Below, one piece after another: positions 49,288 through 58,645 of a stretch of DNA of 64,000 nt. The position numbers and the translations under genes were made by a program. Position 1 is the stretch's first letter. Every line of letters starts with the position of its first letter. The DNA lies in contig CAZDOO010000021.1 of NCBI GenBank assembly GCA_964507045.1, positions 1 through 64,000 of the forward strand. Direction: 5' to 3'. This DNA is from UBA8199 sp964507045. Lineage in GTDB: Bacteria; Verrucomicrobiota; Verrucomicrobiia; Limisphaerales; UBA8199. The notes under the pieces are model-generated. The model was not told the DNA's origin. It did not search any database and worked only from the letters and a program-made list of their open reading frames with translations.

Positions 49288-50943
49288 ATGAGCACGGACG
49301 ACCCTCGGTTCTCTCTGACCGGCACCAGGAAGGCAGCCAATTTTGCTTCCAGTGGCTTTCCCCCCGGCATCCGACATCTGTTGCTCTTGGCATTGCTGGC
49401 GGGCGCGGCCTCGTCCGGTTTTGCGACCGGCGTCACCCTCATCACCCACGGCTTCAACGCAAATGCTGACGACTGGGTGCGCATCATGGCGAACAACATC
49501 CCCAACTACGACTCGTTCCCGGGGACTAATTACACCATCTACAAGATCACCCTCACGGCTGATGGCAACTATCAGTGGTCCCGCACCAATGGTAGCGCGC
49601 CAACCTTGACCGACTCCGGACAGATCATCATCAAGCTCGACTGGAAGCAGATGGCCGGGACTGTCTTCCCGCCGTCTGGCGGCAGCAGCACTTATGACGT
49701 GGCCCAGATAGCGAGTCGGGCGCTCCAGCAAACCAACGCCATTGTCGAGCTGGGCGGCCATGCCTTGGCGGAGTTCCCCCTGCACTTGGCGGGCCATAGT
49801 CGCGGCGGTTCTCTCATCAATGAGCTCAGCCGCCTCCTCGGCACCAACGGCCTCTGGGTGGACCACCTCACCACTCTCGATCCCCACCCCCTCAACAACG
49901 ACGGCAACGATGACTGGCTCTTCACCACTACGGATGCCTCCGCCTCGAACACCTTCGCGAATGTTCTATTCCGCGATAACTGCTGGCAGAGGCTTGGCGG
50001 CACCTTAACCGTTCCCAACGGCGAACTGGCCGCGGGTGCCTATAATCGCGAGCTAACCACCCTCGCTGACGGTTATGACAGCTCGCATTCCGACGTGCAT
50101 CTTTGGTATCACGGCACTGTGGACTGGCGAACGCCCACGAGCGACGGCGGCGCTTCCATCACCGCCACTCAGCGCACCAACTGGTGGGAGGCTTACGAAA
50201 ACCGGGGTATGGTCGCCGGCTTCAACTACGGTCTCATCGGCGGCGCGGACCGCCTGAGCCCGGACCAGCCACTCGGCCCCGGGTTTCCTGCCATCCAGGA
50301 CGGCTACAATCAATACTGGGACTTCGGGCTCGGCACATCGGGCAACCGCACCGCGCTGCCGGCAAACAACGGCAACTGGCCCAACCTCATTAAGCTCAAC
50401 CGCACAGGCACCAACGCTGTTCTCCAGGGCCAGAACACCTTTGTCAGGTATTACTACCAGTGGGCCCAGCCCGGCACCACTACCGCGGCCGTCAGCTTCT
50501 ATATTGACGACGACTTTAATCCCCTCAACACGAACCAGAAGTTGCTGAAGCAGATAAACGTGCCCGGCACTGGCGCTGACTATGTCAGCTACGCGAATGT
50601 TAGTCTCACCTTCGACCCCACGAACGCCACCGTTGGCTACCACGCCCTTTATGCCAGCATCACCGGCGGCGGCCGGACCCGCTATTTGTATGCGCCGGAG
50701 TTGGTCCAGGTGCTTCCTTCCCTGCAACCCCCGACCTTGGACATTGCAGCAATGAGCGCGTCGCAGTTCCGCATCGGAGTCAACGGTGTGGCTGGCCAGA
50801 CCATTGTGCTCCAGGATTCAACGAATCTCCAAGCCTGGTTGCCGCTGGCGACGAACACGCTCGCGACCAGTCGCTGGCTCTATACCAACAGCCTGTCCGC
50901 CAGTCCGGGGCAACGCTTCTATCGCGGCCTGCTCAGCCAGTAA
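49288..50943 (+). CDS. Secreted alpha/beta hydrolase, lipase-like
   Basis: 551 aa. An N-terminal signal at about residues 30-47 (LLLLALLAGAASSGFA) follows a long charged stretch, so the true start could be slightly downstream. The hydrolase core shows VTLITHGFNANADDW near 50 (oxyanion loop) and the nucleophile elbow LAGHSRGGSL near 169. Residues about 370-480 look like an accessory beta-sandwich and the end has a short FN3-like segment also seen in the window's other secreted proteins (LDIAAMSASQFRIGV). Likely an extracellular lipase or esterase; the substrate is unknown. Confidence 0.75.
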   Translation: MSTDDPRFSLTGTRKAANFASSGFPPGIRHLLLLALLAGAASSGFATGVTLITHGFNANADDWVRIMANNIPNYDSFPGTNYTIYKITLTADGNYQWSRTNGSAPTLTDSGQIIIKLDWKQMAGTVFPPSGGSSTYDVAQIASRALQQTNAIVELGGHALAEFPLHLAGHSRGGSLINELSRLLGTNGLWVDHLTTLDPHPLNNDGNDDWLFTTTDASASNTFANVLFRDNCWQRLGGTLTVPNGELAAGAYNRELTTLADGYDSSHSDVHLWYHGTVDWRTPTSDGGASITATQRTNWWEAYENRGMVAGFNYGLIGGADRLSPDQPLGPGFPAIQDGYNQYWDFGLGTSGNRTALPANNGNWPNLIKLNRTGTNAVLQGQNTFVRYYYQWAQPGTTTAAVSFYIDDDFNPLNTNQKLLKQINVPGTGADYVSYANVSLTFDPTNATVGYHALYASITGGGRTRYLYAPELVQVLPSLQPPTLDIAAMSASQFRIGVNGVAGQTIVLQDSTNLQAWLPLATNTLATSRWLYTNSLSASPGQRFYRGLLSQ

Positions 50944-51135
50944 CGGGCAGGTTACAGCCCCCGGGAGTCGGCGCATGCTGCCGACGCGCATCAAGCCGCC
51001 ACCACCGGCATCGGCGCGCGGCAATTGACCTTGGCCGGGCGCCCAATACCGCACACCCGTTCGCGGTTGCGTTCCAGCTTCACCGCTTCAAAACGCAGCA
51101 AAGAGGGCGGCAGCCCGCGGTTTCACCCCGATCCT

Positions 51136-52107
51136 TCACCGGGCAAAAATCCGGCGGATGACCTCCTCGATAGGGACTTCCTGAATGTCAATGTCGCTCA
51201 CCGACAATTCGTCCAGCAGCGCCTTGCAAACTGGGATCACGCGGTCGCGCTTGACCTTGAGTTGGACGCTGCCAAGGCTCTGGGCCACGACCTCGCCATA
51301 CTTGCCCAATTCTTCACTGGAACATTTTGCTCCTCCCTCGCATTGGATGGTAATCAGCTTGAAATCGGCAAAGCGGTCCACCACGTCGCTGAGCCGGCCA
51401 TCGAAGAAGATCTTTCCGTGATCAATGATAATGACGCGCTCGCACAGCTCCTGAATGTCGGCCATGTAATGGCTGGTCAGGAGCATCGTGGTCCCCTGCT
51501 TCGCGTTGTGCTCCCGCAGAAACTCGCGCACGATCTTCTGCGACACCACATCCAGGCCGATGGTCGGTTCATCCAGGAACAGGACCTTCGGCCGGTGGAG
51601 CAGCGACGCGATCAATTCCATCTTCGTGCGTTCGCCCAGCGAGAGTTCGCGCACGCTGACGTTGAGCTTGTCGCGCACGGCGAGCAGTTCGCTCATTTCG
51701 GTGACTGTCCGCTCCAACGTGGCGGCGGGGATGCCATAGATCCTGGCGTTCAACTCCAGTGACTCCCGCGCAGGCAAGTCCCACCAAAGCTGGTTCTTCT
51801 GGCCCAGCAACAGCGCAAATTGCCGACGGTAGCCGTCATTCCGCTCCCACGGAACATACCCCAACACACGCGCAGAGCCGCCGGTGGGATAGAGCAGCCC
51901 CGCTAGCATCTTCAGGGTAGTGGTCTTCCCCGCCCCGTTAGGGCCGAGAAAACCGACCAGTTCCCCTGGTTGAATGGAAAAGCTGACATCCTTGACCGCC
52001 AGTGTCTGCTCGTATTTCCGGCGGAACAGGCCTCGCACCGCGCCGCCAAGGCCCGGCTCTTTCTTGTAGGTGCGAAATGCCTTGCTCAGGCCGCTGACTT
52101 CGATCAT
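51136..52107 (-). CDS. ABC transporter ATP-binding protein
   Basis: 323 aa from the ATG at 52107. Walker A FLGPNGAGKTTT near residue 51, signature LSLGERTKME near 149 and Walker B VLFLDEPTIGLD near 170. A C-terminal extension of about 90 residues resembles ATPases of ABC-2 type exporters. No permease gene is adjacent in this window. It lies downstream of dnaA on the same strand with about 130 bp between. Confidence 0.85.
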   Translation of the reverse strand: MIEVSGLSKAFRTYKKEPGLGGAVRGLFRRKYEQTLAVKDVSFSIQPGELVGFLGPNGAGKTTTLKMLAGLLYPTGGSARVLGYVPWERNDGYRRQFALLLGQKNQLWWDLPARESLELNARIYGIPAATLERTVTEMSELLAVRDKLNVSVRELSLGERTKMELIASLLHRPKVLFLDEPTIGLDVVSQKIVREFLREHNAKQGTTMLLTSHYMADIQELCERVIIIDHGKIFFDGRLSDVVDRFADFKLITIQCEGGAKCSSEELGKYGEVVAQSLGSVQLKVKRDRVIPVCKALLDELSVSDIDIQEVPIEEVIRRIFAR

Positions 52108-52235
52108 TGGGGCAGTCACAAAACGTGTATCCTCGGCGCTCTCAGCGGACAAGGGCGTGGCGGTGTAAAGCCGAAACCCGAGGGGCGAAGGCCACAAAGT
52201 CCAATCGCCAGTCCCGGAGCGGGACCTCTGCACGC

Positions 52236-53597
52236 TCAGCGCATGAGCTGCTTTTCGAGGAGGCTGACGACCTGCCGGACATTGGAATCCACCTCCATGC
52301 GGTCCTTGACCAACCGGCAGGCATGGAGCACGGTCCCGTGGTCACGGCCGCCAAAGGCATCGCCAATCGCGCTCAACGAGTTCTCCGTCATCTGGCGCGA
52401 CAGAAACATCGCCACCTGGCGGGGAAAGGCAATACTTTCGGGCCGGCGCCGACTGGTCATATCCGCCAAGCGAATGTCAAAGTGTTCAGCCACCCGCTTC
52501 TGAATGACCTCGATGTTGACTGAGAACCGGCCTTCCTCATTGAGGACTTCCCGCAACAGGCTTTCCACCATTTCGAGGCTGAGCTTCTTGCCGGTCAGCG
52601 CCGCATAAGAGGCCACGCGAATGAGCGCCCCTTCCAACCGGCGGATGTTCGCGCGAATGCGGTTGGCCAGGAACTGCATGATTTCTTCCGGCAGTTGCAC
52701 GCCCATGATCTGCGCCTTCTTCTGCAGAATCGCCAGGCGCGTCTCAACATCGGGTGGCTGCACATCCGCGACCAGCCCCCACTCGAAGCGCGACATCAGC
52801 CGATGCTCCAGGTTCTCAATCTCGCTGGCGGGCCGGTCGCAGGTCAGCACGATCTGCTTGTGCGCCTCGTGCAAGGCATTGAAGGTGTGAAAGAATTCTT
52901 CCTGGATCCGCTCTTTGCCCGCCAGAAACTGAACATCGTCAATGAGCAGCACGTCCGTCTGCCGGTACTTCTTGCGGAAGCGGGCAAGCTGGTTGTTCTG
53001 GATGCCATCAATGTATTCGTTAGTGAACCGCTCGGACGACACGTAGGCCACCCGCGCCCCTCTCCGGCCCGCCACAACATGCTGTCCGATGGCATGCAGC
53101 AGATGCGTCTTGCCCAGCCCCACCCCACTGTAGAGGTAGAGCGGGTTGTAGGCCTTGGCCGGCGCCTGCGCCACCGCCAGGGCGGCGGCATAGGCAAAGT
53201 TGTTGTTGCTGCCGACCACAAAAGTATCGAACGTGTTCTTCGGGTTGAAACCCAGCTCATGGCTGCTTGAGTTTCGCTCCGACACAGGCTCGGCAGCTTT
53301 CTTCCTGGGCGGGACCGACTGGAGCTGCGGCACCACGGCACTGCCCCCCGCTGCCACCTTAAACTTGATCTGTAATTGCCGACCAGACGCAACCCCCATC
53401 ACGTCCTGCAACAGCCCCATGTAGTTGTCCTTGAGCCAGACCTCGCAAAAATCATTGGCCACCTCCAAGGTGATGCTGTTGTTCTCCTGCGAACAAGCAC
53501 GCAAGGGGGCAAACCAAAGATTGAAGATGTCCGCGCTCAACATGGAGCGAAGTTGCTCCCGTGCCGCATTCCAGATTCTGTCTGCGGAAGCTTGCAT
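52236..53597 (-). CDS. dnaA: Chromosomal replication initiator DnaA
   Basis: 453 aa from the ATG at 53597 (an ATG at 53636 would add 13). Binds DnaA boxes at oriC and melts the origin. Domain I lies at about 1-85 (IWNAAREQLRSML), a linker with Pro/Ser follows, and the AAA+ domain III has Walker A YSGVGLGKTHLLHAIG near 157 and Walker B LLIDDVQFLAGKE near 220. Domain IV carries the DNA-binding signature GGRDHGTVLHACR near 425. The ORF is complete. It is transcribed away from the AT-richer region at 53640-53999. Confidence 0.97.
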   Translation of the reverse strand: MQASADRIWNAAREQLRSMLSADIFNLWFAPLRACSQENNSITLEVANDFCEVWLKDNYMGLLQDVMGVASGRQLQIKFKVAAGGSAVVPQLQSVPPRKKAAEPVSERNSSSHELGFNPKNTFDTFVVGSNNNFAYAAALAVAQAPAKAYNPLYLYSGVGLGKTHLLHAIGQHVVAGRRGARVAYVSSERFTNEYIDGIQNNQLARFRKKYRQTDVLLIDDVQFLAGKERIQEEFFHTFNALHEAHKQIVLTCDRPASEIENLEHRLMSRFEWGLVADVQPPDVETRLAILQKKAQIMGVQLPEEIMQFLANRIRANIRRLEGALIRVASYAALTGKKLSLEMVESLLREVLNEEGRFSVNIEVIQKRVAEHFDIRLADMTSRRRPESIAFPRQVAMFLSRQMTENSLSAIGDAFGGRDHGTVLHACRLVKDRMEVDSNVRQVVSLLEKQLMR

Positions 53598-53639
53598 TTT
53601 GGTCCCAAAAGCCCGGTTTTCGGGCAATTTATTCACTTA

Positions 53640-53999
53640 GCCACTTACCGCACTCTAGATACTGGCCTCAGCGCTTGCTTGTGCTCCCAAACCCGCTCCA
53701 CACCGACAAAAATGATGTTTCATACCCAGGCTTCCATTCTGCTTAAACACATTAAACGCTTTAAACCATTGAAAATACGTGACTTACAACCACACTCCGC
53801 TCGGGCTGCCAGCCCAACTCATTCGCAACCCAACTGAACGAGGCCAGACTGCTGCCTCGGACGATGTTTCTAGGCAATGCCGCCCACAGTTGCGAGGACA
53901 ACATATTAACTCTTATTAACGAGTTATTCACAGGCCGGCTTCCACCAATAAAATCAGGCTCTTGCGCTGCTTTTCCCCGGGAATCAGCGGTCAGTGCGC
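53640..53999. promoter_or_regulatory. Candidate replication origin (oriC) upstream of dnaA
   Basis: This 360-bp gap between dnaA and the PII gene is clearly richer in A+T than the rest of the window. Three contiguous 9-mers start with TTAAAC (53743-53751, 53752-53760, 53761-53769). A near-consensus DnaA box TTATTCACA (one mismatch to TTATCCACA) is at 53924-53932, preceded by TATTAAC at 53904 and 53914. The dnaA promoter must lie here as well. Only one good box was found, so the call is tentative. Confidence 0.45.
53743..53769. repeat. Three tandem 9-mers beginning TTAAAC
   Basis: TTAAACACA, TTAAACGCT and TTAAACCAT in direct contact. The 9-bp length equals that of a DnaA box, and the first copy differs from the consensus at two positions. 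Confidence 0.7.
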
Positions 54000-54338
54000 C
54001 TAAACCGCCTGCTCCCCGGTTTCTTCAGTACGAATGCGAATCGCGTTCTCGATCGTGCTGACAAAAACTTTTCCATCGCCGATCTTGCCGGTCTTGGCCG
54101 CTTTGACGATCGCCTCGACAGCGGGCGCTACGTGGCTGTCCCCCAGAACGACCTCGATCTTTATCTTCGGCAGGAAATCCACGGTGTATTCGCTGCCGCG
54201 ATAAATCTCAGTGTGGCCCTTCTGCCGGCCGAACCCCTTTACCTCCGAAACAGTCATGCCTTCGACGCCCAAGCCTGACAGTGCCTCTTTGACATCCTCC
54301 AGCTTGAAAGGTTTGATGATGGCCTCAATCTTTTTCAT
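54000..54338 (-). CDS. glnB: Nitrogen regulatory protein P-II
   Basis: 112 aa. Trimeric signal protein that reads 2-oxoglutarate/ATP and nitrogen status. The start MKKIEAIIKPFKLEDVKEAL is typical; the T-loop GRQKGHTEIYRGSEY contains the uridylylated Tyr-51; KIKIEVVLGD and TGKIGDGKVFV are the family's ATP-binding segments. GlnB and GlnK cannot be separated with certainty; there is no amtB nearby, which favours GlnB. The location beside dnaA and the candidate origin is unusual. Confidence 0.95.
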   Translation of the reverse strand: MKKIEAIIKPFKLEDVKEALSGLGVEGMTVSEVKGFGRQKGHTEIYRGSEYTVDFLPKIKIEVVLGDSHVAPAVEAIVKAAKTGKIGDGKVFVSTIENAIRIRTEETGEQAV

Positions 54339-54589
54339 GTCATGCTTCTGCTTTGTGGTATGAGATTCTAGCAACCGATGTGAGGCTGTAAACAGGAATG
54401 TTGCAGAAATCTTTCCGACTTTCCGACCAACCAGCAATCCGCTCGCTTCCGTGCTTGCAGGTTGGCCGGAATGAGAAGTGCAGCAGCAGCGAGCGTGCTC
54501 AGGTTTCACCCAACCATGCTTTCCGCAGCGAAGCGGGGCCCAACAACAAATCAGTTGCCCTCCTGGCCAAGGCCGGGCATCTGTGAGGC

Positions 54590-55654
54590 ATGTGTTATCA
54601 CAAATTGCTGGCCATGCTAATGGCATTGGCGCCTTCGCTGCTTTTGACCAGTTGCACAAGTTATCGCTCCCGCCCTGCGCTTAAGCTTCAGACCGGTGAA
54701 TCGGCCGTGCTCGTAGGTGAGGAGCCGGCGAGCCTTGTTTTTGCCCCGCGCCTTTCCAAGCCCGTCCGTGTCCGCAATACGTATCGCGACGGACTGCCGC
54801 AGACGATTCATTACGTTCCGGGGCGGGATTACCTGCTGGAGGCCCAAGGCCGGATACGGCGGACACCCGGCTCGCGCATCCCAAACTTCGGAACCAACCT
54901 GCTCTACGGCAAAGAAGATTTCCGGCACGAACGATTTCCGGGCTATGGCAATATGCCGTTCTTTGTCTATGTGGATTACGCGCATTCCGAGAAATGGAAG
55001 GTGCCACCAGCAAAGCCCGGCCTGGGCGCGGTGCAATTGCCACATACGCAGCACAAGCTGCGCGCCGGCCAGCAGGTGCGTATCGTGGCGTTCGGCGACA
55101 GCATCACCGCAGGCGGAGAAGCCTCGGAGCCGGGATTGATCTTCTGGGAACGCTGGGCAGCCGTCTTGCGAGCCAGATACCCGCGCGCCAGCATCGAAAC
55201 CACCAACAGCGCAACCGGCGGCGACACGACGGTGCAGGGCCTGCAGCGATTGCGGGAGAAAGTGCTGCAACAGCAGCCCGATCTGGTGTTGATCGGCTTC
55301 GGCATGAACGACCACAACCGCGAAGGGTTTGGTGTGCCAGTGGAGGCCTTCGCCGCGAACTTGCGAACCATGATTGCGCAGATTCGGGCCGAGACTGGCG
55401 CCGAGATTGTGCTGTTTTCCGCCTTTCCACCGAATCCGAACTGGCATTACGGCTCACACAACATGGAGGCTTACGCAGATGCAACCGAACGCGTGGCGCG
55501 GGAGGAGCGCTGCGCCTTCGCCGATGTGTATCATCTCTGGATGACTGTCGCCGACCGGAAGAAGCCGGAAGACCTCCTGGGCAATAATATCAACCATCCT
55601 AACGACTTCGGGCATTGGATCTACCTCCAGGCTTTGGAGGCAATCGGTCTGTAG
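54590..55654 (+). CDS. SGNH/GDSL-family lipoprotein hydrolase
   Basis: 354 aa. A lipoprotein signal (MALAPSLLLTSCTSY, lipobox Cys near residue 23). The SGNH fold begins near 160: block I AFGDSITAGG (Ser), a Gly in block II, block III GFGMNDHN (Asn) and block V NHPNDFGH (Asp/His). Such proteins are esterases or carbohydrate deacetylases. The about 160-residue N-terminal part has no recognised domain. It is divergent from the PII gene, with 250 bp between. Confidence 0.85.
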   Translation: MCYHKLLAMLMALAPSLLLTSCTSYRSRPALKLQTGESAVLVGEEPASLVFAPRLSKPVRVRNTYRDGLPQTIHYVPGRDYLLEAQGRIRRTPGSRIPNFGTNLLYGKEDFRHERFPGYGNMPFFVYVDYAHSEKWKVPPAKPGLGAVQLPHTQHKLRAGQQVRIVAFGDSITAGGEASEPGLIFWERWAAVLRARYPRASIETTNSATGGDTTVQGLQRLREKVLQQQPDLVLIGFGMNDHNREGFGVPVEAFAANLRTMIAQIRAETGAEIVLFSAFPPNPNWHYGSHNMEAYADATERVAREERCAFADVYHLWMTVADRKKPEDLLGNNINHPNDFGHWIYLQALEAIGL

Positions 55655-55729
55655 AACGCCATCCGTTGCTCGCCTGCGGCCATCAAATGCGCATTGCCAG
55701 TCGGGGCCAAGTGCGGTGATGATTAGCTC

Positions 55730-56029
55730 ATGCACGCAACACCTCTTACTGTGATCGCGCAATTCAAAGCCAAGCCGGGCAAGGAAAGCCAGGTGCGCCA
55801 AGAACTGCTCTCGCTGCTCGCCCCGAGCCGCAAGGACGCCGGGTGCCTCAATTACGACCTGCACCAGGCGCTGGATAATCCCGCCCTGTTCGTGTTCCAC
55901 GAGAACTGGGCCAGCAAGGCGCACTTGGATGCGCATTTGCAGAAGGCCGCGTTGCAGGCGGTGCTCACCAGAGTTGGGTTACTGGTCGCCGAACCGCCCC
56001 AAGTCACGCTTTGGGAGAAGATCGGTTGA
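55730..56029 (+). CDS. ABM-domain monooxygenase-like protein
   Basis: 99 aa. A small antibiotic biosynthesis monooxygenase (ABM) fold: LTVIAQFKAKPGKESQVRQE, the DAGCLNYDLHQ segment and FVFHENWASKAHLDAHLQ are typical of putative quinol monooxygenases (YgiN-like). No cofactor is bound covalently in this family. It starts about 75 bp after the SGNH gene. Confidence 0.85.
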   Translation: MHATPLTVIAQFKAKPGKESQVRQELLSLLAPSRKDAGCLNYDLHQALDNPALFVFHENWASKAHLDAHLQKAALQAVLTRVGLLVAEPPQVTLWEKIG

Positions 56030-56080
56030 TTCCAACCTGGGCGCCGGCGAGCGCATCAACTCACCCGCAGCTAAGAGCCC

Positions 56081-56674
56081 GTGTCACCCGAGACCCATCT
56101 GCTGGCCAGTTGGATCATCGCCGCCAAGACCACCAACAACCCGCGTGATTGCCGGCTCGTCACAATGGCGGGCATCCTGCCGGACGCTGATGGTCTGGGG
56201 CTAATGGTGGACCTGGCATGCGGGTGGTTAGGCTGGAAACAAACTTACCTCTACGAACACTACCACCATTACCTCCTGCACGGCGCGGCTGGTGGCATTC
56301 TGACTGCGGCACTAATGGTTTGCTTTGCGCGCCAACGCTGGCGCGTTGCCCTGCTCACGCTGCTGGTCTTCCACCTGCACCTGCTCTGCGACTTCGTCGG
56401 TTCGCGCGGTCCATCCCCCGAAGACCTCTGGGCGATCTTCTATTTCGGCCCGTTCGACAAGGACCCGATGTGGGTTTGGAGAGGCCAGTGGCGACTGGAC
56501 GGCTGGATCAATCGCTACTTGACCGTGGGGTTGTTCTTATGGGCACTGTGGCTGCCCGTGCGCTTGGGCCATTCGGTCGTGGGCGTCTTTAGCGCGTCTG
56601 CGGATCGGGCGGTCGTCAGCGTGCTGCGCAAATGGCACGGCGCCTGGATGCACGAGAGATTACCCGGATCGTGA
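56081..56674 (+). CDS. Integral membrane metal-dependent hydrolase (YdjM/DUF457-like)
   Basis: 197 aa from a GTG start at 56081, about 50 bp after the ABM gene. HLLASWIIAA, an aspartate pair in GILPDADG, HHYLLHG and FHLHLLCDF give the His/Asp pattern of this family, and three to four hydrophobic segments fit a membrane protein. The exact reaction is unknown. Confidence 0.75.
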   Translation: MSPETHLLASWIIAAKTTNNPRDCRLVTMAGILPDADGLGLMVDLACGWLGWKQTYLYEHYHHYLLHGAAGGILTAALMVCFARQRWRVALLTLLVFHLHLLCDFVGSRGPSPEDLWAIFYFGPFDKDPMWVWRGQWRLDGWINRYLTVGLFLWALWLPVRLGHSVVGVFSASADRAVVSVLRKWHGAWMHERLPGS

Positions 56675-56761
56675 ACCGCGCTGGCGGAATGCGGCTGGCG
56701 AGCCTTCAAGGCCGGCTGCAAGTCAGCGCTCCGGACGCCACGCTCTGGAGCTTTGGGCGGC

Positions 56762-57799
56762 CTACCGCGCGCTCACGCGCAAGCCATACTTCTCCGGCGC
56801 CTTGGCGAACGACATCATCCCTTGCTCCGCCTTCGCGCCCACGTAAGGGTCATTGCTGATAAGGATGTTCCCGTCCAAGTCGAGGTAATCGCACAGCTCA
56901 GCCAGGTGCGCGGCGGCGCTGATGAGAATGCTGCTCTCGATCATGCAGCCCAGCATAGTCTTCAGCCCGGCCTTGCGCGCCGCCGACAGCGCCTCAAAGC
57001 CCCCGCTAATGCCTCCCGACTTGGCCAGCTTCACGTTCACCGCGTGGAAACATTCCGCCACTTGTGCCACGTCTTTGGCCAGGTGATACGACTCGTCTGC
57101 CATGATCGGCAGCGGCGAGCGTTGCTTGAGCCAGATCCAATCCTTGACGGGCGTGGCCGCCGGCATGGGCTGTTCGATGAACTCGATGTGCCCATCCTTG
57201 GCCAGCCACTCGATCATCTCCAGCGCGTGCTCCTTGGTCTTCCAGCCTTCGTTAGCGTCCACGCGCACCGTCTTCGCAGGTGCGACTTCGCGCAATGCCT
57301 GCACGTTCTCCTTATCGCCCGCCACCCCGACTTTCATCTTCAATACGGGGTATGCTTCCGCCTCGAGCACCTTCTTGCGAATCACGTCCGGCTTGTCTAT
57401 CCCAATAGTAAAGGACGACACATGCTGGTTCTCCCGAAAGCCCAGTTCCAAGTAATCATAAATCGCCTTCTTCGCCCGTTTGGCTGCGCCATCGAGCAGG
57501 GCGATGTTAAGCGCACACTTGGCGGCCATATCGTGCTCCGAGAGCGTGTCCAGATACACCATGCTGCCCTCGACGTCATTGAACGAGAGCCCGCGCGCAT
57601 CCACTTTCTTCAGGAACGCCTCCACCGTCTCCAGCGACTCCCGGTAGCGGGAAATGGGCGCCGCCTCACCCCAGCCGGCCGTGCCGTCGGCCCCGATCAA
57701 CTCGACCATCAGGGTGTTGGAAACATTCGTGCCGGTGCCCCGGGCAATCGCCCAGGTATGAGTCATTTGCAACTCCAGACGTTTGAAGCTTAGTTTCAC
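56762..57799 (-). CDS. L-Ala-D/L-Glu-type dipeptide epimerase (enolase superfamily)
   Basis: 345 aa. Enolase-superfamily capping domain (MVELIGADGTAGWGEAAP), then a barrel with the catalytic Lys pair in KMKVG (near 161), metal ligands in RVDANEGW (near 190), IEQPM (near 220) and MADESYH (near 243), and the second Lys in VNVKLAKSGGI (near 270). This set is typical of muropeptide-derived L-Ala-D/L-Glu epimerases, though other dipeptides are possible. It fits recycling of cell-wall peptides alongside the amidase of this window. Confidence 0.85.
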   Translation of the reverse strand: MKLSFKRLELQMTHTWAIARGTGTNVSNTLMVELIGADGTAGWGEAAPISRYRESLETVEAFLKKVDARGLSFNDVEGSMVYLDTLSEHDMAAKCALNIALLDGAAKRAKKAIYDYLELGFRENQHVSSFTIGIDKPDVIRKKVLEAEAYPVLKMKVGVAGDKENVQALREVAPAKTVRVDANEGWKTKEHALEMIEWLAKDGHIEFIEQPMPAATPVKDWIWLKQRSPLPIMADESYHLAKDVAQVAECFHAVNVKLAKSGGISGGFEALSAARKAGLKTMLGCMIESSILISAAAHLAELCDYLDLDGNILISNDPYVGAKAEQGMMSFAKAPEKYGLRVSAR

Positions 57800-57904
57800 G
57801 GCGCAAACGAAACCCTAAAACCGTCCCGGAAGCAATATCCTTGTTGCGGTAAACTGCACAATTCCCTTTGCATTTATGGCCATTCAGGGCAAGTTGAAGC
57901 AACG

Positions 57905-58510
57905 ATGGATCCCGAACCAGCACCTGATGCAGGAAGCGTAACGCCTGAGCCGTCTGCGGCTTCGCAACGTCCGCGACGCGGGCGGCGGGGCAGACGCGGT
58001 GGTCGCGGACGAGGCCGGCATTCCGCCGAAACCCCGGCACAGCAGCCACCCTCGTCTCCGGACGAGGCTGCCCACTCCGAACAACCCCGCGCGGAAGCTC
58101 TCCCTGGCGCGCCGGCGACGGGGGTTGCCCCACCAGAAGTTGTCGAACAACTCCCTGACCAAGCCGGTCGCCAAGCCGCCGCCCCCGGGGAAGAAGAGTT
58201 CCGAAGCGCAAGGCGTGAACGTGGCCCGGCCAGGGGTACCCCAGTCCAGCACGAACCACCTCCTCCTCCGCGCCCACCCCGCGAGTTCCGCCCTGCCACC
58301 CCACTGGCAGTCACGCAGGCCATCGAAGAAGTCAATCAGATCATCGAGACACTCCGCACGACGCTTACCGAAATGGAGGACGTGCTGGAGACCCTGGAAC
58401 TGGCCGAACGCCAGAAGATCGCAGACGAGCAGGAAATCGAGACCCTTCGCCGCAGCCTGCGCCAGTTGCATCGGCCTCGGGACGTGGGTCAACCGCACTC
58501 GCGGCACTGA
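57905..58510 (+). CDS. RG-rich, coiled-coil hypothetical protein
   Basis: 201 aa. N-terminal 45 residues are acidic then strongly Arg/Gly-rich (RPRRGRRGRRGGRGRGR), followed by a Pro/Ala-rich stretch and a C-terminal helical segment near 135-190 with a coiled-coil pattern (AIEEVNQIIETLRTTLTEME). RG tracts of this type occur in nucleic-acid-binding tails. The frame was chosen for the clean coiled coil; the competing frames lack any motif. Function unknown. Confidence 0.6.
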   Translation: MDPEPAPDAGSVTPEPSAASQRPRRGRRGRRGGRGRGRHSAETPAQQPPSSPDEAAHSEQPRAEALPGAPATGVAPPEVVEQLPDQAGRQAAAPGEEEFRSARRERGPARGTPVQHEPPPPPRPPREFRPATPLAVTQAIEEVNQIIETLRTTLTEMEDVLETLELAERQKIADEQEIETLRRSLRQLHRPRDVGQPHSRH

Positions 58511-58645
58511 AAACTCGTTCCCGTTCGCAGAACACAAGCGATACATCTCCTCCTATCGCCGCATCCCCCCCGAAGCCTGGACCTTTGGCACGGGTTCAGG
58601 TCAGCGGGCCTGGTGATTTCTCCTGCAGTGGCTGCGGCTTGGCCC

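Noticed and set aside
53743..53769. TTAAAC 9-mers as plasmid-type iterons
   Set aside because: No plasmid replication initiator gene is present; the site is next to a chromosomal dnaA, so an oriC-related role is more plausible.
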